Assembly (NCBI GenBank): GCA_913061265.1
Contig: CAJXVS010000001.1
Location: forward strand, 124,001 to 188,000
Length of the DNA stretch: 64,000 bases
Source of the DNA: an uncultured Halobacteriovorax sp.
GTDB lineage: Bacteria > Bdellovibrionota > Bacteriovoracia > Bacteriovoracales > Bacteriovoracaceae
Direction: 5' to 3'
Both the position numbers and the translations under genes were made by a program. The number at the start of each line of letters is the position of its first letter. The first letter of the stretch is position 1. Below are positions 10,301 through 16,901 of the stretch, one piece after another. The notes below the pieces were generated by a model. That model was not told the origin of the DNA, did not search any database, and worked only from the letters and a program-made list of their open reading frames with translations.

Positions 10301-10524
10301 AATTAAGTAATGATAATGAAATGGAGGAAGTTGGTCGCTCGATTGCGAGCCTATCAAGTGCTCCTTTAAGTAATAAAGTATCTAGCTTTGGTCAAGCAGA
10401 CTATTCAGATGTTGAATGTGCTGCTTCTGCTACCCCAGGAAGATTTGGGGCCGGTGACTTTAGTAGCTTTGATGCAAGTATATTAGGCCCGAACGCCGGA
10501 GCCATTCTCGGGCTTGGCAAGTAG
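7366..10524 (+). CDS. Large secreted coiled-coil protein, function unknown
   Basis: The 1052-residue protein starts with a signal peptide (MNRNNFLKTL, a hydrophobic stretch, and a likely cleavage after LFAAS near residue 30), so it is exported. The rest is dominated by Gln-, Lys- and Glu-rich helical segments, probably coiled coils, with scattered cysteines; one cluster lies near residues 555-580 (CLSQAS, CADQANKC). The C-terminus is Gly/Ala-rich. No enzyme motif is visible and I do not recognise the family. The ATG at 7366 has GGGAA about nine bases upstream. It is followed at 71 bp by the peptidase lipoprotein gene and may share its transcript. In size and style it resembles the 1092-residue protein at 30.9-34.1 kb, but no clear sequence similarity is seen. 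Confidence 0.75.
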   Translation: MNRNNFLKTLTVHLISLSLTFAPLPLFAASDSEGKVEVNNSDWVGNIGGILGQVSSTVLQSQQKQFAMRQQAALLQGSRPQVVPAKFFPQCRIAPAGAQIPLQACKPAGNPMQSIQQAQTFQTIAQQNIDFYDQLLNPAQNSATPSGIACLDQAMDGVASSIQDRINGLERMKEQIAKSNQLFEEQNKKVLEDIKRNGNVLLGAERGKKIDVNLETAEFDKMMSPECKNIIVNSGNATVNSQVFRGGLLGIRDGALSSLNVKATNLQSNYGSYKKDLDTKIIQMKKDIKDYGLEGFLDQNGGQSGNFAFERNGQKSFGSLKNAFTDKANQIATKIADIKKNIRSEVGGTSTDLDSLMRMDQNFRADFAKFADVAESQLKREKMGQCITGANSGVSLSTDQILSSLRYETTAVTGNTLDNYRSALKYILDDTQTTPETKKTRIKDLDAKFQGQIVIVNAAENSAERTMLPYQMFQQIVSNCEAVIDEQNDSNVGRSTADKIKRAKTYMRDLQKLERTFASEMSNHILSEVQNCSGRGLDAGQCGEEAMDPSNGEFCLSQASTCADQANKCYGQINREVKKRQENMTNLATVYNNNVAALITSQEALLGQVKAQVQRDANFFKSFFPGANFAYPESLFVKMPQLSEFGSLGVELRGGGDIETLKKLPEEIAKLQGALKDQWEGGAGGKGIQKVIADYRDAQKDAMIANQDKWRGLLGECQNTEVQSVAAIQKQNEKAQKAYGEKAEKVGEFCARFDALKQTNPAAGCNDDYDVKGLYKDSHKVLAHVNDDAIRLVRKYQEICAQSQNEKENGTEDKDEAKDGADYILSNCKKRGSEDTLAKALKEIQELTGITKEQTKVIAKAEDLKGSKVKKILKEFEDDKKIIDAIENYISLNKLNNEVKAKFELAKKADFYEKLADAKDPLDNPKIASKAAEYISESKELKEDSGFCNQQILFNVIKVVKDVDTKSGMIKLIEEKGNELSNDNEMEEVGRSIASLSSAPLSNKVSSFGQADYSDVECAASATPGRFGAGDFSSFDASILGPNAGAILGLGK

Positions 10525-10546
10525 CTAGCCCCTAAACGGAGGAAGA

Positions 10547-10575
10547 AGAGATTAAAGACGGAACTGCAAATCTCT
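10547..10575 (+). promoter_or_regulatory. Hairpin between a strong Shine-Dalgarno sequence and the peptidase start codon
   Basis: AGAGATT (10547-10553) and AATCTCT (10569-10575) form 7-bp arms. Directly upstream is GGAGG (10538-10542), yet the ATG used for the lipoprotein lies at 10596, more than 50 bases away. Folding would shorten the distance, or translation may begin at a rare ATT at 10551, correctly spaced after GGAGG. Neither is proven. Confidence 0.35.
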
Positions 10576-10595
10576 CATTCAATCAAAAGAACAAA

Positions 10596-12956
10596 ATGCT
10601 TTTTTCAAGCAACGGGGGGAAACTCATCCTTCTGGTGCTTTGTCATTTTTTCCTCACATCTTGTTTATCAAGTCCAAGTAAAGGAAATAGAAAAAAATCT
10701 GGTGGAGTTTCAAACTCCCCTTCAAGTGTCGCCGCTGGTTACGGAAGAATTCTTGCTGATAACCCCATCATCTTAAGTGGCAATTATAACTTAAGTGCTG
10801 ACACTAATTTAAATACCCTCTTATCTTCAAGACAAGATTTTATAACCAATAATCAATTCCTCGCAGATGAATGCGATGGAGCTTCAACATCAATTGCTAA
10901 TTGTATCGATGTAAGAACAAACTCAACTTCGCTTCCGCTTCAAGCGGCTGATAAGAAATGGGCCTTTCAAACAAACACTGATGAATGGCTTCAGGTACAA
11001 ACCTTTGGTCATATGATGAGAGTGGCAGATAATTTTCATTCCACGTTAGAGAATGCCCATAGCTCTGCTCCTATTTTAGGATATGAGACTTCCCTACCAA
11101 CAAGCCTCTTCTCAAACTCAACGCATTGGAATACAGCAACTCCACTGGTCGCCTTTGCTAATTGCGGAGTAGAAGATCAGGCCTTTTATTCACCTTCAAA
11201 GTTTCAGCTTTGTTTTGGAAATGACTCTGTCTTTCCAGAGGTTATGATTGCTGAAGATAATACTGTTATCTATCATGAAATGGGACACGCTTTTAATCAT
11301 ATCCTGGTTAATGTTAGAAATAGAGATGCAGGGATAACTCCTTCAGCTGATCTAGGTCACCTCTTTTATGATGAGGCTGGTTCTATCAATGAAGGCATCG
11401 CTGATCTTTGGTCTTACTTTATGAATCAGCGAGCTCACTTTGCAGAATGGGCCCTTGGCCGCTTTGCTAATCTCTCTCGCCCTATGAGTGAAGATGACCC
11501 TCTTCACGCTCCTGGGATTGCAGCTGATAATAACTCACGATTGAGTTACCCGGCCTATCTTCTTTATGATCCAAACCTTCCTGATGAACCCATTGAAGAT
11601 GTTCATACGGCTGGTCAAATTATATCCCATTTCCTTGTGGCCTTAGGTAAAGACATGAGCACTCAATGTGGATGGTCGACTTCAACATCAATTACAACTC
11701 TTCAATACCTTCTCTATGAAACATTCGTAGAGCTCGGTGACCTTGAGGCCTTTGGTTCTAATGCTGATAAACTTGGTGGCATTAATAGTGTTAATTTATC
11801 TCAGGCCCATGCCTTAACATGGTCAAGGATAGCCAACCCTATTAACTTTAGAAGGTTTACTCAGGTCCTCTCTAAATATCTTCTTTTGATCCATGGTCAA
11901 GCAGGAAGAACATCTTGTAATAGCACTAATTATGACATGGACTCTTATGAGCAACTTCTTGATGCTTATGGACTCCTTCTCTTTAAAAACTACAATGAAG
12001 ATGGTGGCTCTATTGCAGCAGGGAGAAGCCTTTCGAACACTCAAATAACGGCTGCTAACAGAGTTAAAACTGTAACCATCTCTAAGGACCTCTTAAAGTT
12101 AGACCCGACTCAGAACGCCTCTCAGGCCTTTATATTTGATAATAGAGAGGCCTTGGTTCAAGCTTATAAGAGCTTAAGTATTGGCGGAAGAATCGGTCAA
12201 CTCTCAGATCTTATCGATGTCGGCCTGCCTTATAATAACGGAAATATCTCCATCTCACCTGGAGAGCTTGTTGGTGTCGCCCTTAATCTTTACAACGATT
12301 CAAATTCACCAATGGCCGGTATTCAGGTTCTAGGTAATGACTGGGACCATGGCAATGCCGATGGTAAACCTTGCGGTACTTTTCAAGATCAATTTCCAAG
12401 TTCAAGTGAAGGTGGGGTTGTTGCCTCTGACGAAGTAGGGCTTCCTACTGCAGGTCAGTGCCAATATATTACAAGAGAAAATGGTGATGATAGTGTTTTA
12501 GAAGTCATGCAGCCAGTATGTATGGTTCAAGTGGCCGAAGATAACGCTACAAAATGGACTTTCCAAGGCGCTCTTCAAACACAAAGAAGAATCGAAGATA
12601 GAAACTGCCTCGATGGAGTTGGTGGAAATCCTAATGAGTGTTTTGTTAGAGTCGTCCAAGGAACTGATCAGGCTACTTACTCAATGCTTAACCCTAAAAG
12701 TAACTGGTCAAGTACAGTTGCCCCTAATGGTACTCCTACCTTTAATTATAGTAACCTGATCTTTATGGAAGTAAGTCCTTCCACCCCTCCTGGAACAACA
12801 TTTAACTGTCGTTTTAGAGTTCGCTTTACTAACTGTGAAGACTGCTGGGTCGATCCTGCTGCGTCTAATACTAAAGGTGATGACTACCAAGACTATCAAT
12901 ATTCTGGAGGCGATCCATTCAAGATTATCAATTTTGAATTCATCGTTATCGATTAA
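10596..12956 (+). CDS. Lipoprotein zinc metallopeptidase (HExxH, M36/M4-like)
   Basis: The N-terminus has a lipoprotein signal with lipobox LTSC near residues 20-24, so the mature protein is lipid-anchored in the envelope. The core contains HEMGHAFNH near residues 228-236, a zinc-binding HExxH, and about 40 residues later NEGIADLW, which fits the third ligand Glu and downstream Asp of gluzincins such as fungalysin (M36) and thermolysin (M4). After the catalytic region come ~450 residues including Gly/Asn-rich beta-type segments and several cysteine pairs, probably accessory domains. Substrate unknown; peptide hydrolysis at the cell surface is inferred. The start is not certain: no good ribosome binding site precedes ATG 10596. 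The stop overlaps the next ATG by one base (TAATG), coupling it to a PepSY-like protein. Confidence 0.8.
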   Translation: MLFSSNGGKLILLVLCHFFLTSCLSSPSKGNRKKSGGVSNSPSSVAAGYGRILADNPIILSGNYNLSADTNLNTLLSSRQDFITNNQFLADECDGASTSIANCIDVRTNSTSLPLQAADKKWAFQTNTDEWLQVQTFGHMMRVADNFHSTLENAHSSAPILGYETSLPTSLFSNSTHWNTATPLVAFANCGVEDQAFYSPSKFQLCFGNDSVFPEVMIAEDNTVIYHEMGHAFNHILVNVRNRDAGITPSADLGHLFYDEAGSINEGIADLWSYFMNQRAHFAEWALGRFANLSRPMSEDDPLHAPGIAADNNSRLSYPAYLLYDPNLPDEPIEDVHTAGQIISHFLVALGKDMSTQCGWSTSTSITTLQYLLYETFVELGDLEAFGSNADKLGGINSVNLSQAHALTWSRIANPINFRRFTQVLSKYLLLIHGQAGRTSCNSTNYDMDSYEQLLDAYGLLLFKNYNEDGGSIAAGRSLSNTQITAANRVKTVTISKDLLKLDPTQNASQAFIFDNREALVQAYKSLSIGGRIGQLSDLIDVGLPYNNGNISISPGELVGVALNLYNDSNSPMAGIQVLGNDWDHGNADGKPCGTFQDQFPSSSEGGVVASDEVGLPTAGQCQYITRENGDDSVLEVMQPVCMVQVAEDNATKWTFQGALQTQRRIEDRNCLDGVGGNPNECFVRVVQGTDQATYSMLNPKSNWSSTVAPNGTPTFNYSNLIFMEVSPSTPPGTTFNCRFRVRFTNCEDCWVDPAASNTKGDDYQDYQYSGGDPFKIINFEFIVID

Positions 12957-13555
12957 TGTTAAAAAAAATAGCGCTTTTCTTTTCATTCATCGCTTTGGCC
13001 ACTGTCTTTTATTACTCTCTAGATAAAACTAAACGAAGTGAATCTAAAAAAATTGCAAAAGGCTGGAAGAAGTATCAAAAGGTCAAAGATAAGACCGTCG
13101 CCACAACAATAAAAAAAGAAGAATTAGTCAAAGATAAGTTAGTTCAAAAAAGGGCTCCTGCTTCTGTTAGATCAAGAATCCTGCCCATGAGAAATGGTCG
13201 TTTTTTAGATGGCGCTAAAGCAAAAGACTATAGCAATATGGCCGTCCCCCTAAAGTATAAGAACAAGGTAAGCCCTGATTGGCAAAAGAGGCTTGGACAT
13301 AGTTTGGCTCGTTTTCAAGATGAAGGCACAGAAGTTCTTATCCAAAAAGAAAGACCCATCCTCTATATCAATAAAGGCGTAGCAGAATACCGCGAGCAAG
13401 TAAGTATCAATTTTAAATTACCTAATGGAACTAAGAGCTCTTACAGGGCCATGGTAGATTCATCTAATGGTAGGATTCTTTATACTTATGATAGAACGAA
13501 GATTGAGTACTTTAGAAACAAACCAACGGGGATGACTCACCCGTTGGCCAATTAA
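12956..13555 (+). CDS. Membrane-anchored PepSY-like protein, coupled to the peptidase
   Basis: The 199-residue protein has a short N-terminal hydrophobic anchor or uncleaved signal (residues ~4-22), a basic Lys/Glu-rich linker, and a C-terminal domain. That domain ends in a beta-strand pattern (AMVDSSNGRILYTYDRT near 165-181) resembling the PepSY/FTP propeptide fold (VDaxtGeIlyxxD). PepSY and FTP domains commonly occur as inhibitory, chaperone-like propeptides of M4 and M36 peptidases. Here the preceding gene encodes such a peptidase and overlaps by one base, so this may be a propeptide encoded in trans. The domain call is by eye and the inhibitor role is inference. Confidence 0.55.
   Translation: MLKKIALFFSFIALATVFYYSLDKTKRSESKKIAKGWKKYQKVKDKTVATTIKKEELVKDKLVQKRAPASVRSRILPMRNGRFLDGAKAKDYSNMAVPLKYKNKVSPDWQKRLGHSLARFQDEGTEVLIQKERPILYINKGVAEYREQVSINFKLPNGTKSSYRAMVDSSNGRILYTYDRTKIEYFRNKPTGMTHPLAN
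13523..13547 (+). terminator. Hairpin at the 3' end of the PepSY-like gene
   Basis: CCAACGGG (13523-13530) pairs perfectly with CCCGTTGG (13540-13547) around a 9-base loop, inside the last codons before the TAA at 13553. No clean T-run follows, so it may slow or protect the 3' end rather than act as a classical terminator. It lies between two convergent genes only 8 bp apart. Confidence 0.4.
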
Positions 13556-13563
13556 GATATTTC

Positions 13564-14172
13564 TTAGAAACCTAATGGAGCTGAAACGCTTAGAACTAAG
13601 TAACTAGATCCTGCCTCATTATTTCCTGTTAAGTTAGTTGTTATACCGGTTTGAGCATCATCGTACTCGTCATAAGTAAATGACTTATACTCTAAGTTGA
13701 CAGCTAAGATCATGGGAATAACACTCATCCCAACACCAAGACCAATACCACTTCCTACATAGGCGTCACCTATAAGACCAGAGCCAGAGAAGCCTGTAAT
13801 ACTGTCAAATTCAAACTTTGCTGAAGCATAGTATGTTCCCCATAACCTAAGGCCAAGTGGAAATTCATAACCTACAAAGACCCCCATATTGGTTCCCTTG
13901 TAGTCAACTTCAAGAGTTGGAGTATCGTCATCTGAAGAGGTTAATCCTTGAGAGTCATAAGTTAGTCCAGCTAAAAGCCCTACAAATGAAACACCTACTC
14001 TAGCCCCAAAACCAAGACCAGTATAATCAGCAGCACTTACATCCCCAGTACTTGGAGTATGATTGCCTTCACTTCCTTTAGCGTAGCCCACATAGGGCTC
14101 TAAATGAATTCCAGCAGAAACGCTGGTAGAAACCATGGTAAGCAATGCAAAACTTAAAATAAAATTCTTCAT
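13564..14172 (-). CDS. Small outer-membrane beta-barrel protein
   Basis: The 202-residue precursor has a signal peptide (cleavage near VSA-GI at residue ~20). The rest shows alternating hydrophobic/polar strands with Gly, Tyr and aromatic girdles and a C-terminal Phe, the usual signature of an eight-stranded outer-membrane barrel. Charged loops such as SSDDDTPT alternate with strands such as GLGFGARVGVSF. No specific family could be named; OmpW-like or opacity-like barrels are candidates. It has its own promoter, with -35 TTGGAA and -10 TATAAT at 14231-14258, and a strong ribosome binding site (AAGGAGG) before ATG 14172. It appears to be transcribed alone. Confidence 0.8.
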   Translation of the reverse strand: MKNFILSFALLTMVSTSVSAGIHLEPYVGYAKGSEGNHTPSTGDVSAADYTGLGFGARVGVSFVGLLAGLTYDSQGLTSSDDDTPTLEVDYKGTNMGVFVGYEFPLGLRLWGTYYASAKFEFDSITGFSGSGLIGDAYVGSGIGLGVGMSVIPMILAVNLEYKSFTYDEYDDAQTGITTNLTGNNEAGSSYLVLSVSAPLGF

Positions 14173-14230
14173 GATATCCTCCTTGATGGATATTGAACTC
14201 TTAATTTTTTTTCTAATTTAACATAGTTAA

Positions 14231-14258
14231 ATTATATAGGAATTTCCTATAATTCCAA
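14231..14258 (-). promoter_or_regulatory. Sigma-70-type promoter of the outer-membrane barrel gene
   Basis: On the minus strand TTGGAA (14258-14253) and TATAAT (14236-14231) are separated by exactly 16 bp, a near-consensus promoter reading toward the gene starting at 14172. The leader would be about 50 bases. A 17-bp palindrome fills most of the spacer. Confidence 0.7.
14235..14251. promoter_or_regulatory. 17-bp palindromic operator candidate within the promoter spacer
   Basis: TATAGGAA (14235-14242), a single T, and TTCCTATA (14244-14251) form a perfect palindrome. It overlaps two bases of the -10 box and ends next to the -35 box. A protein bound here would compete with RNA polymerase, so repression of the barrel gene is the simplest reading. 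The regulator is unknown. Confidence 0.6.
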
Positions 14259-14330
14259 ATGGGATGGAATTTAGATAAGTTAAAATTATTTATAGAATTT
14301 ATAAATGAGTTGATCGATGAAGGGTCTATG

Positions 14331-14363
14331 TAGTCGGTCATCCAAGCTCCACTTGGCTGACTA
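14331..14363 (+). other. Hairpin followed by a T-rich stretch in the 14.2-14.4 kb gap
   Basis: TAGTC (14331) and CCAAG (14342) pair with CTTGG (14352) and GACTA (14359), forming an interrupted stem with a five-base loop. TTTTCTC follows on the plus strand. No plus-strand gene lies upstream to be terminated, so it may end an unannotated small RNA, or simply be the 3' structure of the leftward acetoacetyl-CoA synthetase transcript. Confidence 0.3.
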
Positions 14364-14422
14364 TTTTCTCAACCTCATCTTATCAAGGGCAATAACTGAC
14401 TAAAAGCCTAGGCAAATAATAC

Positions 14423-16333
14423 CTAAATATAGGCCTTAAACTGCTCTAAGCATTCAGGATTAGAGACAGCTTCTAAGTTTGAAGGAATTTTTCCCGCTAA
14501 GATTCTAGTAATGAGAAGCTCCATTTTCTTACCAGAGCGCGTATAGGGAATATCACTAACCGCGATTACTTCCTTTGGAACATGCCTCGGAGTCGTCTTT
14601 GTTTTAATCAATCTCTTTATCTCAAGCGTCTTTTCTTCATTTAAAGTTTCACCTTCAAGAAGCTTCACAAAGAGCATCACTTCTACGTCCCCATCGACCT
14701 GCTTACCTACGCAGAGGCTATCAACTAAATAAGGTAGAGCTTCTGTTTGCCTATAGATCTCTGACGTTCCTATTCTTACTCCACCAGGATTTAACGTGGC
14801 GTCACTCCTTCCAAAGACCTGAACACCTCCGTCCTTTGTAATAGTGATAAAGTCACCATGATGCCAAGTCTTTTCAAACTTATTAAAATAGGCATCTTTT
14901 ATTTTCTTATTATCTTTATCTCCTAAAAAAGAGATTGGTCTACTAGGAAAGCTTGATTTACAAACAAGCTCTCCTTCAAGGTCCCTAAGGTCTTCCCCTA
15001 AGTCATTAAAGCAAGAAACGTCCATGCCAAGACCTAGGTTTTGAATCTCCCCACGCCGAACTTCAAGAGTCGGGACTCCCAGCATAAAACAGCCAAGAAT
15101 ATCAGTCCCGCCACAAATAGAGGCAAGCTGAACATCCTTTTTAAAAGAATCATAAACAAAGTCATACTGCTCAGGTAGTAGTGGAGCGCCTGTACTCATT
15201 AGAGTCTCAAGGCTATCGAGCTTAAAATCATTTTTATAACCAGTATCTTCTAAGGCCCTTAGAAACTTAGGAGAGGTTCCAAAGATATTCAATTTTTCTC
15301 GCTCTATTATTCTTGTGTATTCTTTTAAGCTTGGAAAACCTGGGCTTCCTTCGTAAAGAGTCACGGTGGATCCAAAATGAAGAGAGCTTACAAGCCAGTT
15401 CCACATCATCCAGCCACAAGTGGTAAAGAAAAAGATATTCTTATGACTTTGTAAGTCTGTATGAAGGCCAAGCTCTTTTATATGCTGAAGTAAAGTGCCG
15501 CCAACTGAATGAACAATACACTTGGGCTTACCTGTGGTTCCTGAAGAATACATAATATAGAGTGGGCTATCAAAGCGGACTTTCTTAAACGAAAGATCTT
15601 CACCTTGTTTTTCAAAATCTAAGTAGAGCTCAGCTTTATCAAGGCCATCAAGAGAAACTCCCTTTTCAAGGAAGTCCACGATGACAATCTTCTCTAGAAA
15701 ATCTAGTTTCTTTTCAAGTTCTTTGATCTTAGGCAACTGATCGAAGTATTTTCCATTGTACTCATAACCTGCTGCTGCAACCAAAACTTTTGGTTTGCTC
15801 TGACCAAAGCGGTCAATAACGCCCTCGATACCAAAGTCACTAGAAGTTGAAGTAAAACTTGCGCCTAAACTTGTGGCGGCCAACATTGAGATTACGGTCT
15901 CAGGAATATTTGGCATATAAGCGGCTAGAACGTCCCCTTCCCCAATAAGTCCCTTTAGTCCTGAAGCTAGAGAGGCGGTTTTTTCTCTAAGATCTTTATA
16001 GTTTATCTTTCGATTATTTCCGGACTCATGACAAAAATTTAAAGCAATACTTTCATCCTCTCCTTTAGAGAGGAGGTTCTCTGCAAAATTCAATCTTAAG
16101 TTAGGAAACCAGCCATAGCTCTCAAAGCTATAATCAGTACAAACAGGAGTCAGGCTTCCTTCGTACTTAATATCATAAAAATCAATTAACTTTGTCCAGA
16201 ATTCATCAGGCTTTTTAACTGACCAAGAATGAAGGTCTTTGTAAGACGATGCGCCAACTTCTTTTTGAAATTGAAAGAGAGAGGTTTTCCCTATTCTCTC
16301 CTTACTTGGACTCCAAAGAACATCATTTGCCAT
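14423..16333 (-). CDS. Acetoacetyl-CoA synthetase
   Basis: This 636-residue ANL-superfamily ligase activates acetoacetate with ATP and CoA, giving acetoacetyl-CoA, which thiolase can split to acetyl-CoA. Typical acetoacetyl-CoA synthetase features are visible: the N-terminal WSPSKERIGKTSL motif (residues 7-19), the AMP-binding loop MYSSGTTGKPKCIVHS near 268-283, the GDFITI hinge-side motif near 495, and a conserved RSGKKMELL stretch near 600. Its ATG follows the TAG of the fumarase beta gene without a spacer (TAGATG), so the two are translationally linked. Acetoacetate is expected from HMG-CoA lyase (encoded at 25.5 kb) and from tyrosine breakdown. Confidence 0.92.
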   Translation of the reverse strand: MANDVLWSPSKERIGKTSLFQFQKEVGASSYKDLHSWSVKKPDEFWTKLIDFYDIKYEGSLTPVCTDYSFESYGWFPNLRLNFAENLLSKGEDESIALNFCHESGNNRKINYKDLREKTASLASGLKGLIGEGDVLAAYMPNIPETVISMLAATSLGASFTSTSSDFGIEGVIDRFGQSKPKVLVAAAGYEYNGKYFDQLPKIKELEKKLDFLEKIVIVDFLEKGVSLDGLDKAELYLDFEKQGEDLSFKKVRFDSPLYIMYSSGTTGKPKCIVHSVGGTLLQHIKELGLHTDLQSHKNIFFFTTCGWMMWNWLVSSLHFGSTVTLYEGSPGFPSLKEYTRIIEREKLNIFGTSPKFLRALEDTGYKNDFKLDSLETLMSTGAPLLPEQYDFVYDSFKKDVQLASICGGTDILGCFMLGVPTLEVRRGEIQNLGLGMDVSCFNDLGEDLRDLEGELVCKSSFPSRPISFLGDKDNKKIKDAYFNKFEKTWHHGDFITITKDGGVQVFGRSDATLNPGGVRIGTSEIYRQTEALPYLVDSLCVGKQVDGDVEVMLFVKLLEGETLNEEKTLEIKRLIKTKTTPRHVPKEVIAVSDIPYTRSGKKMELLITRILAGKIPSNLEAVSNPECLEQFKAYI

Positions 16334-16900
16334 CTATAACTCTTTTTTAAAGATAGCATCACTTGCAGCAAAGACCTTATCGTGAAGAGATCCCCCTACA
16401 CTGTCCATCGTCACAACCACTGGAAAGTCTTCAACAGTTAATTCCCAAATTGCTTCAGGTGAACCTAGGTCTTTCCAATAAACATTATCAACTGATTTTA
16501 TCTTCTCTGCTAGTACTTGAGCGGCTCCGCCAATGGCATGAAAATAAACACAGCCATAGTCTTTGCAGCCTTGAAGAGTCTTAGGACCCATACCGCCCTT
16601 ACCGATAACACCGATGATGCCATAGTCGCGCATGACTTCCCATTGATAAGGCTCTTCACGAATAGAAGTAGTAGGCCCAGCGGCTTTAACTTCATAGCCC
16701 CCTTTTTTATCTTCAAGAACGACCGGACCACAATGATAGATGATCTGTTGATCAAAGCTAACAGGAGGCGGAGTTCCATCATGAATTCTTTTATGAACGG
16801 CATCTCGTCCCGTGAACATCTTTCCTGAGATAAGAACCATATCACCGACTCTTAAATCTCTAACATCTTCTCTTTTAAACGGATAAGTTAATCTTTTCAT
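16334..16900 (-). CDS. Class I fumarate hydratase, beta subunit
   Basis: The 188-residue protein matches the C-terminal (beta) domain of the iron-sulfur fumarases: RVGDMVLISGKMFTGRDAVH near residues 17-36, GPTTSIREEPY near 75-85 and GKGGM near 100. Together with the alpha subunit just upstream (1-bp gap) it forms the [4Fe-4S] enzyme that interconverts fumarate and malate. Separate alpha and beta genes are the usual arrangement in many bacteria and archaea. The gene abuts acetoacetyl-CoA synthetase. Confidence 0.93.
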   Translation of the reverse strand: MKRLTYPFKREDVRDLRVGDMVLISGKMFTGRDAVHKRIHDGTPPPVSFDQQIIYHCGPVVLEDKKGGYEVKAAGPTTSIREEPYQWEVMRDYGIIGVIGKGGMGPKTLQGCKDYGCVYFHAIGGAAQVLAEKIKSVDNVYWKDLGSPEAIWELTVEDFPVVVTMDSVGGSLHDKVFAASDAIFKKEL

Positions 16901-16901
16901 C

